DNA of 64,000 nucleotides from Collinsella sp. An268 (GTDB lineage: Bacteria > Actinomycetota > Coriobacteriia > Coriobacteriales > Coriobacteriaceae): NCBI RefSeq assembly GCF_002159765.1, contig NZ_NFJH01000004.1, positions 173,145 through 237,144 of the forward strand. Direction: 5' to 3'. Both the position numbers and the translations under genes were made by a program. How positions within the stretch are numbered: position 1 is the first letter of the stretch; every line of letters starts with the position of its first letter. The notes beneath the pieces are model-generated. The model ran no database searches and was not told the DNA's origin. It worked only from the letters and a program-made list of their open reading frames with translations. This document shows positions 1 through 7,862 of this stretch, one piece after another.

Positions 1-269
1 AGCCAAACCGTGCAGTCGGCAGGCTTGCCGAACGTGCCCAAGCCCGTAGGAGCGAGCCCGAGGAGGCGCCCGTCCCCTGCCACCTCGTCCATCGCCTCGA
101 TGACAAGATGCGATTCCATCTCGCCTATCTCGCCCAGAAACGCAAGCGTGAGATGGTAGGTCTCCCGTCGCATGAAGCGCCCGGGGACCGTACAGGCCAG
201 CTGCCGCGACAGGCGCGCCAGCTCGTCTCTAAAATCGCAAGGTACCTCGATGGCGATAAAGGTTCTCAC
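1..269 (-). CDS. thpR: RNA 2',3'-cyclic phosphodiesterase (2'-5' RNA ligase family), partial
   Basis: The first 89 codons of a gene that leaves the window at its left edge. The start is GTG at 269, with GGAGG about 7 nt upstream. The N-terminus reads VRTFIAIEVPCDFRDEL and carries HLTL at residues 39-42, the first of the two HxTx motifs that form the active site of the 2H phosphoesterase superfamily. The second HxTx would lie beyond the window. Family knowledge: ThpR-type enzymes hydrolyse 2',3'-cyclic phosphates on RNA in the cytoplasm, and the physiological substrate is often unclear. The family call is secure; completeness and the exact substrate cannot be judged. Confidence 0.85.
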   Translation of the reverse strand, partial: MRTFIAIEVPCDFRDELARLSRQLACTVPGRFMRRETYHLTLAFLGEIGEMESHLVIEAMDEVAGDGRLLGLAPTGLGTFGKPADCTVW

Positions 270-409
270 AGGCCACCTCCACATAGACGATGACCCGATG
301 ATACCCGCTCCCCGCTCGTTTGGCACCGCTTGCCGAGCGAGGAATAGCCCGCGCGCAGCTGGGGCATATGCGAACACATGCACATCCGCCCTACGAACAG
401 GAGGCACCC

Positions 410-724
410 ATGAAATGCCCGGTTTGCAAAGACGTGACGCTGCTTATGACCGAGAAGAACGGCGTCGAGGTTGACTACTGCCCCGAATGCCGCGGCATCT
501 GGCTCGACCGCGGCGAACTCGACAAGATCATCGAGCGCGCACAGGGCGCCCGCAGCGCCTACTATGAGGAAGAGCGCCGTGAGCACGCAGACGACCGTCG
601 GCGCGAGGAGCGCTCCTACGACCGCAAGCGCGAGGAGGAGCGCTACTACAAGGAGCATAAAAAGAAGAAGTCGAGCCCCATCTCCGCGCTGTCGGACATC
701 ATGGAGATCTTTGGCGGCGAATAG
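410..724 (+). CDS. Zinc-ribbon protein, TFIIB-type zinc finger (zf-TFIIB family)
   Basis: 104 residues. ATG at 410 is preceded by AGGAGG, so I prefer it to upstream in-frame starts. Residues 1-35 hold CPVCK and CPECRGIWLDRGEL, the typical CxxC...CxxC zinc ribbon followed by a GIWLDxGEL helix seen in bacterial zf-TFIIB proteins. The rest is a strongly charged Arg/Glu helix (about residues 45-85) and a lysine stretch, which looks like a coiled coil or nucleic-acid-binding tail. The gene is followed by a hairpin terminator at 811. The role in these small proteins is not established; I make no specific functional call. Confidence 0.8.
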   Translation: MKCPVCKDVTLLMTEKNGVEVDYCPECRGIWLDRGELDKIIERAQGARSAYYEEERREHADDRRREERSYDRKREEERYYKEHKKKKSSPISALSDIMEIFGGE

Positions 725-810
725 CATGTAGCGCGGCGCCGCTCGCCCATGGCAGAGCGCTGCGTCGCGATGCAGTCCATCCGCCCGCACCGTATTCCGC
801 GTATCATGCG

Positions 811-839
811 AAAGGCGCCCCGTAAGGCGCCTTTCTTTT
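811..839 (+). terminator. Intrinsic terminator after the zinc-ribbon gene
   Basis: Inverted repeat AAAGGCGCC / GGCGCCTTT with a 6-nt loop, followed by TTTCTTTT on the + strand. It lies between the zinc-ribbon gene and the convergent RGG-repeat gene, so it may serve both. Confidence 0.8.
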
Positions 840-889
840 CCATCTGGATGATGAGCGCGCTCATTGCGAGCGCTCGAGGTCTTGTGCGT

Positions 890-1843
890 TTAGCCGCGGA
901 ACCCACCGCGATCGCCGAAGCCGCCGCGGCCGCCGCGATCGTTGCCACGGCCACCGAAACCGCCGCGCGAACCGCCACGGTCGCCGAAGCCACCACGGCC
1001 ACCGCGATCGCCGCCGCGACCGCCGAAGCCGCCGCGGTCGCCACCACGGCCGCCGCCGAAGCCGCCGCGGCCGCCGCGATCGCCGCTACGGCCACCGCCG
1101 AAGCCGCCGCGGCCGCCACGGTCGCCGCCGCGCCCGCCGCGGTCACCGAAGCCGCCACGTCCGCCGCGGTCGCCACCGCGGCCGCCGCGGTCGCCGAAGC
1201 CGCCGCGCGGACCGCGATCCTCATCGAGGCCCATGCCCACGAGCGGGTCGATTACCTTATCGAGCATCTCGAGGAGCGCGATGGCGTCCTCAGAGGAGAG
1301 CGTGGGGATGTACTTCTTGCGCTTCTCGCCCTGCGCCTTGGCAAGCTCCTCGGCGTCCTCGCTCGCAAAGACCACCACGGCGCGCATATCGTTGTCCTCG
1401 GGCTCGATGCGGCCCACGATGTCGTGCTTCTCAGCCTCGGCGAGAATGCCGTTGAGCTCGCGCAGGCGCATGCCCATGAGGTCGGCCATCTCCTTCTGCT
1501 CCATACGGGGCTTGAGCTCCAGAAGCTTGAGGGCTCGCATGAGGTTGTCGTTGCGCTCGCGATCGACCTCGGCCTCCTGCTCGAGCGCGCTGCGACGGTT
1601 GCGCATCAGGCGCGCAGCGCGGTTGAGCTTATCGAGGAGCTGGCCGTCCAGGTCCTCGGGAACGTCCTTCTTATCCGCATCCTCGGCGGCATCATCGGCC
1701 TCGGCGTCATCCGCCTCGGCAACCACGGTCTCGGCAGCGACCTCAGCCGGGGCAGCCTCAACCTCGGTGGCCTCAACCTCGGCAGCCGGCGTCTCGATCG
1801 CTTCGTCTACGGTCTCGTTCATCGTCTCGTTCATCTCGTCCAT
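890..1843 (-). CDS. Winged-helix (MarR-like) protein with acidic N-terminus and C-terminal RGG repeats
   Basis: 317 residues. I place the start at ATG 1843 (MDEMNETMNE) because GGAAGG lies 5 nt upstream; an ATG 19 codons earlier has no such site. Three parts are visible. Residues 1-65 are Glu/Ala-rich and acidic. Residues about 68-160 form a helix-rich MarR-like winged-helix segment, with helices RALKLLELKPRMEQKEMADL and MRLRELNGILAEAE followed by a wing-like strand. Residues 208-317 are a near-perfect repeat of RGGFG, DRGG and GDRGG units. Eukaryotic RGG boxes bind RNA, and bacterial DEAD-box helicases and cold-shock proteins use similar tails; RNA binding here is inference. The gene stands alone. 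Confidence 0.75.
   Translation of the reverse strand: MDEMNETMNETVDEAIETPAAEVEATEVEAAPAEVAAETVVAEADDAEADDAAEDADKKDVPEDLDGQLLDKLNRAARLMRNRRSALEQEAEVDRERNDNLMRALKLLELKPRMEQKEMADLMGMRLRELNGILAEAEKHDIVGRIEPEDNDMRAVVVFASEDAEELAKAQGEKRKKYIPTLSSEDAIALLEMLDKVIDPLVGMGLDEDRGPRGGFGDRGGRGGDRGGRGGFGDRGGRGGDRGGRGGFGGGRSGDRGGRGGFGGGRGGDRGGFGGRGGDRGGRGGFGDRGGSRGGFGGRGNDRGGRGGFGDRGGFRG
893..1222 (-). repeat. Tandem coding repeat for the RGG tail
   Basis: About 330 bp of GC-rich short repeats (units such as GGTGGCCGTGGCGG and variants in 9-, 12- and 15-nt steps), all in frame, coding the Arg-Gly-Gly tail. The unit order is irregular, which suggests expansion and contraction by slippage or recombination. Confidence 0.85.
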
Positions 1844-1999
1844 ACAGACCTTCCACTTTCTGCGCCGCCTCGGCGCGTCATCTGGGCGCTTCCGCGCCAT
1901 CGGGGCCTTCCGGCCTTCTCAAACAAGCCGCCTTCCGGCGGCGACCATTCAGTTTAGGGGCTTTAGCCGCGCCGGACCGCTAGAACTTCGGCGCGCACA

Positions 2000-2027
2000 A
2001 AAGGCGCACGTCATGGGGACGTGCGCC
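2000..2027 (-). terminator. Intrinsic terminator of the small membrane protein gene
   Basis: Perfect 10-bp stem GGCGCACGTC / GACGTGCGCC with a 5-nt loop (2003-2027). On the minus strand it is followed by TTTTG. Confidence 0.75.
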
Positions 2028-2089
2028 CTCGCAACCATGCCCGGCAAGACACATGGCGGGAATTCGGGCCGTCACAGCCGCGCGATAGA

Positions 2090-2347
2090 TCACCCGCGCG
2101 AGGCGCCAACGCTCTGGCGGTCGCGCAGCCATGTCTTGAGGGGACGGATGATTACCGCGAGCACGAAGGAGATGCCGGCGGCTATGCGCAGGGGCACGGC
2201 CGCACCGGGGTACGCCTCGGCGAACGCCAGGAAGAAGAGGCCTACGAGTACGAGCGTGTAGGCGTTGCCCGCATACCGGAGGATGGCGCCCTTGAGCCCC
2301 GTGAACTCGCTCTCGCGCTCACCAACCAGATTATCGAACCAGCTCAT
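2090..2347 (-). CDS. Small two-TM membrane protein, function unknown
   Basis: 85 residues. ATG at 2347 has AAGGAG 6 nt upstream. The first 22 residues (MSWFDNLVGERESEF...) are soluble. Two hydrophobic segments follow, roughly residues 27-45 and 51-69, then a basic tail (RPLKTWLRDRQ). I do not recognise a family. It stands alone between the RGG-repeat gene and the GH4 gene and has its own terminator at 2000-2027. A small inner-membrane protein is all that can be said. Confidence 0.65.
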   Translation of the reverse strand: MSWFDNLVGERESEFTGLKGAILRYAGNAYTLVLVGLFFLAFAEAYPGAAVPLRIAAGISFVLAVIIRPLKTWLRDRQSVGASRG

Positions 2348-2533
2348 GGTCGCTCCTTCCCTCGGACGCGGCGCCCCGGGCGTCGCGGGCCTTCCAAGTA
2401 ACCCCCTCTTTGGTATCAGGATTACCCCGCAACCCACCGGTTTGTGTGAGCGCACCATCAGGATTGGGTAAGGTCGCCGCCATCCACCACGCCCGAGCAA
2501 CCGTCCACCGCCGCTCAGGACCCGGCGGTGATG

Positions 2534-2565
2534 AAAAACGCGCCCGTCTAAGTGACGGACGCGTC
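2534..2565 (-). terminator. Intrinsic terminator of the GH4 gene
   Basis: On the minus strand, ACGCGTCCGTC pairs with GACGGGCGCGT (one G-T type mismatch) around a 5-nt loop and is followed by TTTTT. Confidence 0.85.
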
Positions 2566-2621
2566 CAGAAGAGGGATGCGCTATGTCGGGGCGCAGGGCA
2601 CCAGCGTGCCCCGCGCAGCCG

Positions 2622-4022
2622 CTACTTGCCCTCGGCAACCAGACGGGCGGCGGTCTCGTCGGTGACCGTCACGCCAGCAGCCTTGAGCTCCGCGATCTTC
2701 TCGGCAAACTGCGGCAGGTACTTCTCATGCGCCACGAGGAGCTCGTTCAGGACGCACTGGGCCTTCTTGCCATTCTCCACCTGCGGGTTCAGGCAGAACG
2801 CCTCGAGTGCCTTGCCGTAGTCGCCCGTGATGGCGGCCTCGATGACGCACTCCTCCATAGCCTTCATGCACTGCAGCCAACCGCGCTCCTGGCTGGGCAT
2901 GGGACCCCAGGCGAGCGGCTCGGCACCGTGGCGGCCGATGAGCGCGGAGACCTCGACGATCGAATCGGGGGCGAGGTCCGGCACCGCGCCGTTGTTCTGC
3001 GTGGAGACGACCATGTGAGTGTTGGTGTCGCCGTAGATGGCGGCGATGGTCTCGCAGGCGGCATCGGAGTAGTGGGCGCCGCCGCGCTTGGCGAGCTGCT
3101 CGGGCTTGTGGTCGAGCTCCGGGTCCTTGTAGAGCTCAAAGAGCTCGTCCTCGGTCCTCTTCACGACCTCGGCGCGGCACTCGCCCTTGCCAAAGTCGCG
3201 AACCTCTTGGGCGAGCATCTCCTCGTGCATGTAGTAGTAACGGTGGTAGCCGCAAGGGATCATGCCCATGGAGTGGAGCATCTCAAGCGGCAGCTCGACC
3301 TCGTCGATGTTGGCGGGCATGCCGTTGTCGCGGTCGTTCAGGTGGCTGATGATGTCGTGGGTGACCTCACGGCCGTTCTCGTCCCACACGCGGTGCCAGT
3401 GGAAGTGGTTGAGGCCGGCAAAGCGGAAGGTGAGGCGCGGGTCGTTCTCCTCGTAGCCAATGAGCTTGGGCTCGTTAATCATGGAGCCCACGGGCACGTT
3501 GCAAAGGCCGATGGTCTTCTTCCAGCCAAAGTGCTTGATGGCGGCCTCGGTCACCATGCCGGAGGGGTTGGTGAAGTTGATGAGCCAGGCATCCGGGCAG
3601 AGCTCGCGCATGTCGGCGATGATCTGGCCGATGACGGGAATGGTGCGGAAGGCCTTGAACATGCCGCCGGCGCCGTTGGTCTCCTGGCCGAGCATGCCGT
3701 AGGACAGCGGAATGCGCTCGTCCTTGATGCGAGCATACAGCAGACCCACGCGGAACTGCGTGGTCACAAAGTCGGCGCCCGGCAGGGCCTCGCGGCGGTC
3801 GAAGGAGATGTGTACCTTGACGTCGTAGGGCGAGGCATCCCACATGCGCTGCGCCATGGCGCCGACGGTCTCGACCTTCTCGCGGCCGTCCTCAATGTCA
3901 ACGAGCCAGATCTCGCGCACCGGCAGGCGGTCGTAGCGCTTGATGAAGCCCTCCATGAGCTCGGGCGTGTAGCTCGAGCCGCCGCCGATCGTTACGATCT
4001 TTACGCCTTGCTTGTCTGCCAT
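2622..4022 (-). CDS. Glycoside hydrolase family 4, probable 6-phospho-beta-glucosidase
   Basis: 466 residues, the usual length for GH4. Residues 13-20 (GGGSSYTP) form the NAD-binding loop. INFTNPSG lies at about 148-155 and CNVP at 174-177. In GH4, CNVP marks 6-phospho-beta-glucosidases, while CDMP marks the 6-phospho-alpha-glucosidases, so the beta specificity follows from established motif knowledge. GLNHFHWH further on supplies a metal-binding His. The enzyme cleaves phosphorylated disaccharides brought in by a PTS, using NAD+, a divalent metal and a redox-elimination mechanism. It is divergent from an RpiR-type regulator 180 bp away that probably controls it. No PTS gene is adjacent. Confidence 0.9.
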   Translation of the reverse strand: MADKQGVKIVTIGGGSSYTPELMEGFIKRYDRLPVREIWLVDIEDGREKVETVGAMAQRMWDASPYDVKVHISFDRREALPGADFVTTQFRVGLLYARIKDERIPLSYGMLGQETNGAGGMFKAFRTIPVIGQIIADMRELCPDAWLINFTNPSGMVTEAAIKHFGWKKTIGLCNVPVGSMINEPKLIGYEENDPRLTFRFAGLNHFHWHRVWDENGREVTHDIISHLNDRDNGMPANIDEVELPLEMLHSMGMIPCGYHRYYYMHEEMLAQEVRDFGKGECRAEVVKRTEDELFELYKDPELDHKPEQLAKRGGAHYSDAACETIAAIYGDTNTHMVVSTQNNGAVPDLAPDSIVEVSALIGRHGAEPLAWGPMPSQERGWLQCMKAMEECVIEAAITGDYGKALEAFCLNPQVENGKKAQCVLNELLVAHEKYLPQFAEKIAELKAAGVTVTDETAARLVAEGK

Positions 4023-4071
4023 GTGGGTGTCCTTTCTGCCCCAGCGGCACCGTGTGGCGCCGCGCGTTTCC

Positions 4072-4126
4072 GAACATCTCCAGTGTGCCTGTCGCTCGCA
4101 CGCGGCGCAGCAAGTCTGAGATGTTC
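4072..4126. promoter_or_regulatory. Inverted repeat in the GH4/RpiR divergent promoter region
   Basis: GAACATCTC at 4072-4080 and GAGATGTTC at 4118-4126 form a perfect 9-bp inverted repeat separated by 37 bp in the shared upstream region. It is a candidate pair of half-sites for the RpiR regulator; no binding data exist here. Confidence 0.45.
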
Positions 4127-4201
4127 TGCATCTTTTTAGGGCAGAATTGCCTTAGATTATACTCAGATTGAATCGTTTTGGTATTTCTGAGAGGGACGCC
4201 C

Positions 4202-5056
4202 ATGACCATCGAAGAGCGCATCGCCCAAGCGGAGAACCTCACCCCCACCGAGCTCCAGCTCGCCCACGCGGTGTTGGACCTGGGGGCACGCCTTGGTGGC
4301 TACACGCTGGAGGAGCTCGCGCAGGCGACCTCGACCTCAAAGGCAAGCATCCAGCGCCTCTGCAAGAAGCTCGGCCTCTCCGGCTTTAAGGCGCTCAAAC
4401 TGGAGATGGGAAAGATTCAAGCCGCGCGACCCGAGCCCATTGCCACGGTCGACGTGAACTTCCCCTTTGCCCCGGGCGATACGCAGCGCACCATCGTCGC
4501 CAACATGTCCACGCTCTACGAGACCACGGTTGCCGACACGGTAAAGCTCCTGGAGCCCAGCGAGCTCGAGCGGGCCGCTCGCCTTGTCTCCCAGGCAAAG
4601 AGCGTAGAGATGTACACCGGCTCGCACAATGTCTACCCGGCGCAGATGTTTGAGGAACGGCTGCTCTCGGCCGGCAAACGCGCCGTCTGCCCGCTTTCGG
4701 GTGAGCGTATGAGCAGGCTCGCCCTCGCCTCAGATAAGACGCATGCGGCCATCATCATCAGTTACTCGGGCCTGCAGGCGAGCTATCGGCGCATCATCTC
4801 GGTGCTGAGGGAACAGGGCACGCCCATCATCCTCGTGGGCTCGCAGCGGGCTCGCCGGGCGCTGCCGAGCCTCGACGCCTATCTCATGGTGAGCGATCGC
4901 GAGAGCCTGCAGCACCGCATCACGCAGTTTGCGAGCCATATCGCCGTGCAGTTTGTACTCGACTCGCTCTTTTGCTGCGTGTTTGCGCGAGACTACCGCA
5001 AGAACATGGCGTTTCTGCAACGCTCGCTCCCCTATACGGCGCTGCGCTCCCGTTAA
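4202..5056 (+). CDS. RpiR-family transcriptional regulator (HTH plus SIS domain)
   Basis: 284 residues. I use ATG 4202 (MTIEERIAQAENLTP) with GAGAGGG upstream, not the TTG at 4178. Residues 1-78 are the RpiR helix-turn-helix, with TLEELAQATSTSKASIQRLC as the recognition region. Residues about 120-275 are a SIS domain (AAIIISYSGLQASYRRII) that binds phosphosugars. It is divergent from the GH4 6-phospho-glycosidase, which suggests that the phosphorylated disaccharide or glucose 6-phosphate is the effector. The family assignment is firm; the target is inferred from position. Confidence 0.9.
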   Translation: MTIEERIAQAENLTPTELQLAHAVLDLGARLGGYTLEELAQATSTSKASIQRLCKKLGLSGFKALKLEMGKIQAARPEPIATVDVNFPFAPGDTQRTIVANMSTLYETTVADTVKLLEPSELERAARLVSQAKSVEMYTGSHNVYPAQMFEERLLSAGKRAVCPLSGERMSRLALASDKTHAAIIISYSGLQASYRRIISVLREQGTPIILVGSQRARRALPSLDAYLMVSDRESLQHRITQFASHIAVQFVLDSLFCCVFARDYRKNMAFLQRSLPYTALRSR

Positions 5057-5083
5057 CCGCGCGGGGGTGCGCATGCATAAAAC

Positions 5084-5103
5084 GACCCCGTCCCCAAATG
5101 TGC
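5084..5103. repeat. Dispersed 20-bp sequence, copy 1
   Basis: GACCCCGTCCCCAAATGTGC is present here and, identically, at 42395-42414. Both copies lie just outside genes and next to a terminator. Confidence 0.7.
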
Positions 5104-5120
5104 GTTCGCTCGGCAGCAGA

Positions 5121-5152
5121 AAGGGGCCGAAGGCAATCGCCTTCGGCCCCTT
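5121..5152. terminator. Bidirectional terminator between RpiR gene and rplL
   Basis: A perfect 12-bp stem GGGGCCGAAGGC / GCCTTCGGCCCC with loop AATC. It is flanked by CCCCTTTCTG on the minus strand (serving rplL) and CCCCTTGTAT on the plus strand. Confidence 0.8.
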
Positions 5153-5206
5153 GTATACGACCGCCGGTGTTATGCGGCCGCGAGCAGGTACCAGACCCGC
5201 AAGAAG

Positions 5207-5587
5207 TTACTTGATGGAGACGGCAGCGCCGGCAGCCTCGAGCTTCTCCTTGGCAGCGTCGGCGTCCTCCTTCTTGACACCCTCGAGAACGGCCTTCGGA
5301 GCGCTCTCGACGACCTCCTTGGCCTCCTTGAGGCCAAGGCTGGTGAGCTCGCGGACGACCTTGATGACCTGGATCTTGTTGTCGCCGAAGCCCTCGAGCA
5401 CGACGTCAAACTCGGTCTTCTCCTCCTCCTCGGCGGCGCCGGCAGCCGGGCCAGCGGCCACGACGGCAGCCGGAGCAGCAGCGGACACGCCGAAGGTGTC
5501 CTCGATCATCTTGACGAGCTCGGAAGCCTCGAGAAGGGTCATTTCCTTGAGGGCCTCAATGATCTCCTCATTGGTAAGCTTAGCCAT
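5207..5587 (-). CDS. rplL: 50S ribosomal protein L7/L12
   Basis: 126 residues, the normal length. The N-terminal dimerisation helices ([20 protein letters not shown]) are followed by an Ala/Gly-rich hinge at about residues 36-52, then the C-terminal domain with the conserved [20 protein letters not shown] and [11 protein letters not shown]. It forms the ribosomal stalk that recruits translation GTPases. It is the second gene of the rplJ-rplL operon, about 100 bp behind rplJ, and ends at a strong hairpin terminator. The upstream sequence AAAGGATT is a fair ribosome-binding site. Confidence 0.97.
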   Translation of the reverse strand: MAKLTNEEIIEALKEMTLLEASELVKMIEDTFGVSAAAPAAVVAAGPAAGAAEEEEKTEFDVVLEGFGDNKIQVIKVVRELTSLGLKEAKEVVESAPKAVLEGVKKEDADAAKEKLEAAGAAVSIK

Positions 5588-5687
5588 GGTGCAAATCCTT
5601 TCGGTTCCCGCGCCTCCGTGGCGCGGAGCTTAAAAACTACGGTGCGGCACGAATGCCACGTGCGCGGTCGCCCGCGCGGGACGCCTG

Positions 5688-6209
5688 TTAGGCGGCCTTC
5701 TGCTCGGAGATCTGGGAAATCTGGCGAGCAAGACCCGAAGAGACGCCGTTGACGCACACGGCGATGTCGCGGGCGAAGCCGTTGATGAGACCGGCGATCT
5801 GACCGAGCAGCTGGTCCTTGGTCGGCAGGTCGGCGATAGCGCTGACCTCCTCGGCCGTGACAGCCTTACCCTCGGAGATACCACCGCGGATCTCGAGAAC
5901 ACCCTTGGACTTCTGCGCAAACTCCTTGAGGACCTTGGCAGACTCCACCGGCTCGTTCTCATAGAACACATAGGCGACGGGGCCGACGAGGATATCGTCG
6001 ATCTCCGGCTGCTCCTGGTTCTTGAGGGCAAGACGGACGAGGTTGTTCTTGTAGACCTTCATCTCGGCGCCGGCCTCACGGAGCTTGTGGCGCAGGTCCT
6101 CGGACTGCTTGACCGTAAGACCACGGTAGTTCACCACAAACACGCCGTTGTTGGCCTCGACACGCTGCTCGATCTCGGCAACCTTCTCGATTTTGTATGC
6201 TGCGGGCAT
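5688..6209 (-). CDS. rplJ: 50S ribosomal protein L10
   Basis: 173 residues. The start is ATG 6209 (MPAAYKIEKVAEIEQR), with GGAGGTG 5 nt upstream, not the in-frame ATG 11 codons earlier. GVFVVNYRGLTVKQ and the KVYKNNLVRLAL segment are typical of L10, which anchors L7/L12 dimers to the 23S rRNA. The gene opens the rplJ-rplL operon and is preceded by a structured leader (6274-6424) that L10 or its L12 complex is expected to bind for feedback control. Confidence 0.97.
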   Translation of the reverse strand: MPAAYKIEKVAEIEQRVEANNGVFVVNYRGLTVKQSEDLRHKLREAGAEMKVYKNNLVRLALKNQEQPEIDDILVGPVAYVFYENEPVESAKVLKEFAQKSKGVLEIRGGISEGKAVTAEEVSAIADLPTKDQLLGQIAGLINGFARDIAVCVNGVSSGLARQISQISEQKAA

Positions 6210-6273
6210 GGGTACACCTCCTTCTCGTTCTTTTCCGGGCACGACCCGTGCAGGACGTGACGGGGATGCCTCG

Positions 6274-6424
6274 AAAAAAGAAACCCCCGTGCTGCAAGAG
6301 CGACGGGGGCGAGAAGCAAGTCTTGGCTCTCAACCACCTCGGCTGGCGGGTTGCCCCTTTGAGCGTTGGAACCTTGCGGCCCCGCGGCACCGGCTGTCTC
6401 TGGCAGCGGAATCGTGCGTTAACG
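6274..6424 (-). ncRNA. Ribosomal protein L10 leader with attenuator hairpin
   Basis: The roughly 150-nt leader of rplJ. Near 6390-6406 the minus strand reads GCCAGAGACAGCCGG, resembling the conserved L10-binding kink-turn region of L10 leaders. Just before rplJ a terminator-like hairpin (CCCCCGT 6284-6290 with ACGGGGG 6303-6309) is followed by TTTCTTTTTT on the minus strand. Known L10 leaders act by attenuation or translational repression; the attenuator form fits here. Confidence 0.75.
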
Positions 6425-6430
6425 CGACAT

Positions 6431-6459
6431 AGTATCGGAAATGACGCGGGCCGTGTCAA
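6431..6459 (-). promoter_or_regulatory. Sigma-70-type promoter of the rplJ-rplL operon
   Basis: On the minus strand TTGACA (6454-6459) is followed after 17 bp by GATACT (6431-6436). This near-consensus promoter would start the L10 leader at about 6424. Confidence 0.8.
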
Positions 6460-6515
6460 GGGCCGCACGGGGTGCACACATCTCCACGGGAGTGCGGGCG
6501 AGCCAAAAAACGCGG

Positions 6516-7100
6516 CTAGCGCCGGCAGCCGGGGCGCGCGCCGCCGGGCCCGTCGGACACCGCGAGCGCCGCCGTCCAGCGCTCTACCAGACGCTCGGTG
6601 CTCCAGCTCGCGTTGGCAGGGCTCGTCGAGGGCAGCACCTCTGCCGCGAGCCCCGTCCGCCCCTCCAGATACCTGTGCCAGAGACGGCCCGCCGTCGCGC
6701 CGTTGGCAAACACGCGCTCGATGGGCGCCGCCCGGGTTATGCGCTCGATGCGCGCGGGCACCACGTTTTTGATGCTCGCATCGGACGAGCCCTTGATGTC
6801 GCAGCTCTCGATCACGTCCCACAGCGCTATGCCGTGCTCGATAAGAAGCCTGCGCTTGGCCCCGATGGATTCCGCGAGCGTCGACGGCGTGCCCTTTGGC
6901 CCCTGCGGCTCCCCCTCGCGGGGCGGCACCGGCTCCCCCACAACCGCCGCGATCACACGCCAGAAGCGGTTCTGCGGATTGCCGTAATAGAAGCTGTTCG
7001 CACGGGAGAGCACCGATGGAAACGAGCCCACGATGAGGATGCGCGCACGCGCGTCGAACACCGGCTCGAAACCGTGCTCGATGTGCTGATACACCGCCAT
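6516..7100 (-). CDS. DNA-deoxyinosine (hypoxanthine) glycosylase, UDG superfamily
   Basis: 194 residues. ATG 7100 (MAVYQHIEHGFEPVF) has GGGAGGGG upstream and starts right at the domain, so I prefer it to the longer reading. ILIVGSFPS at 21-29 is the active-site loop of the superfamily. NSFYYGNPQNRFW at 35-47, LWDVIESCDIKGSSD and a C-terminal STSPAN complete the signature. Known members excise hypoxanthine (and sometimes uracil) from DNA to start base-excision repair. The gene is monocistronic, between the rplJ promoter and a divergent hydrolase gene. Confidence 0.88.
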   Translation of the reverse strand: MAVYQHIEHGFEPVFDARARILIVGSFPSVLSRANSFYYGNPQNRFWRVIAAVVGEPVPPREGEPQGPKGTPSTLAESIGAKRRLLIEHGIALWDVIESCDIKGSSDASIKNVVPARIERITRAAPIERVFANGATAGRLWHRYLEGRTGLAAEVLPSTSPANASWSTERLVERWTAALAVSDGPGGARPGCRR

Positions 7101-7310
7101 GCCGCCCCTCCCTCGCCCTCGTTCGCCGCACACGGCGCACCGGCGCCGCATGCGCGCCAGCCTTTCCGGTTACCGCCGCTTTGCCATGCCGCCATCTTAG
7201 CGCGAAGTGTCCCGCGGTACCGTAGAATGGCGGTAACGGCCGCGCTCGGCGGCATCAATTCACGGGATGCGCATCGGCCGCGGCGCGCTCCCCCGTCTTT
7301 GGAGGACCTT

Positions 7311-7841
7311 ATGGCCAACCGGTATCTCATCGTTATCGATATGCAGAACGACTTTGTGGACGGTGCCCTCGGCACACCCGAGGCGGCCTCGATCGCCGAC
7401 GCCGTGGTCGAGAAGGCCCGTGCCTTCGACGGCGAGGTCGTCTTTACCTACGACACGCACGGGCAGGACTACCTTGACACGCAGGAGGGCGCGAACCTGC
7501 CCGTCCCCCACTGCATCAAGGGCACACGGGGCTGGGAGCTCATCCCCGCCCTCGACACCGTCCGGCGCGAACGGGAGGCGCGGTCCTTTGAGAAGCCGAC
7601 GTTTGGCTCGACGGAGCTCGCGCGCTGGCTCGCCGCGCAAAACGAGGCGGACCCCATCGAGAGCATCGAGCTCGTCGGCGTGTGCACCGACATCTGCGTC
7701 GTCTCCAACGCGCTTCTCATCAAGGCGGTCCTCCCCGAGGTGCCCGTGAGCGTGGATGCGGCGCTCTGCGCGGGCGTGACACCGGCGGCGCACGACGCAG
7801 CGCTCGCAACCATGCGAAGCTGTCAGGTCGCCGTCAAGTAG
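7311..7841 (+). CDS. Isochorismatase-like cysteine hydrolase (nicotinamidase-related)
   Basis: 176 residues. ATG 7311 has GGAGG 6 nt upstream; the much longer open frame in front is a shadow. IDMQNDFVDG puts the catalytic Asp at residue 10. D48 and H50 (YDTHGQDY) are metal ligands, FEKPTFGST supplies Lys95, and GVCTDICVVSNAL supplies the nucleophile Cys129. This triad is that of nicotinamidase/isochorismatase enzymes. Nicotinamide to nicotinate plus ammonia in NAD salvage is the likeliest reaction, but the family also hydrolyses other amides. It is divergent from the glycosylase gene. Confidence 0.85.
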   Translation: MANRYLIVIDMQNDFVDGALGTPEAASIADAVVEKARAFDGEVVFTYDTHGQDYLDTQEGANLPVPHCIKGTRGWELIPALDTVRREREARSFEKPTFGSTELARWLAAQNEADPIESIELVGVCTDICVVSNALLIKAVLPEVPVSVDAALCAGVTPAAHDAALATMRSCQVAVK

Positions 7842-7862
7842 GCGATCACGGGCCAGAGGGGG

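Noticed and set aside
749..1957. 402-aa open frame on the plus strand across the RGG gene
   Set aside because: It is Ala/Thr-rich, low-complexity translation of the GC-rich repeat in the wrong strand and has no RBS. The minus-strand gene with clear domain structure explains the DNA.
2583..4139. 518-aa open frame on the plus strand opposite the GH4 gene
   Set aside because: Shadow of the GH4 gene; His/Val/Leu-rich without domains. The minus strand shows full GH4 motifs.
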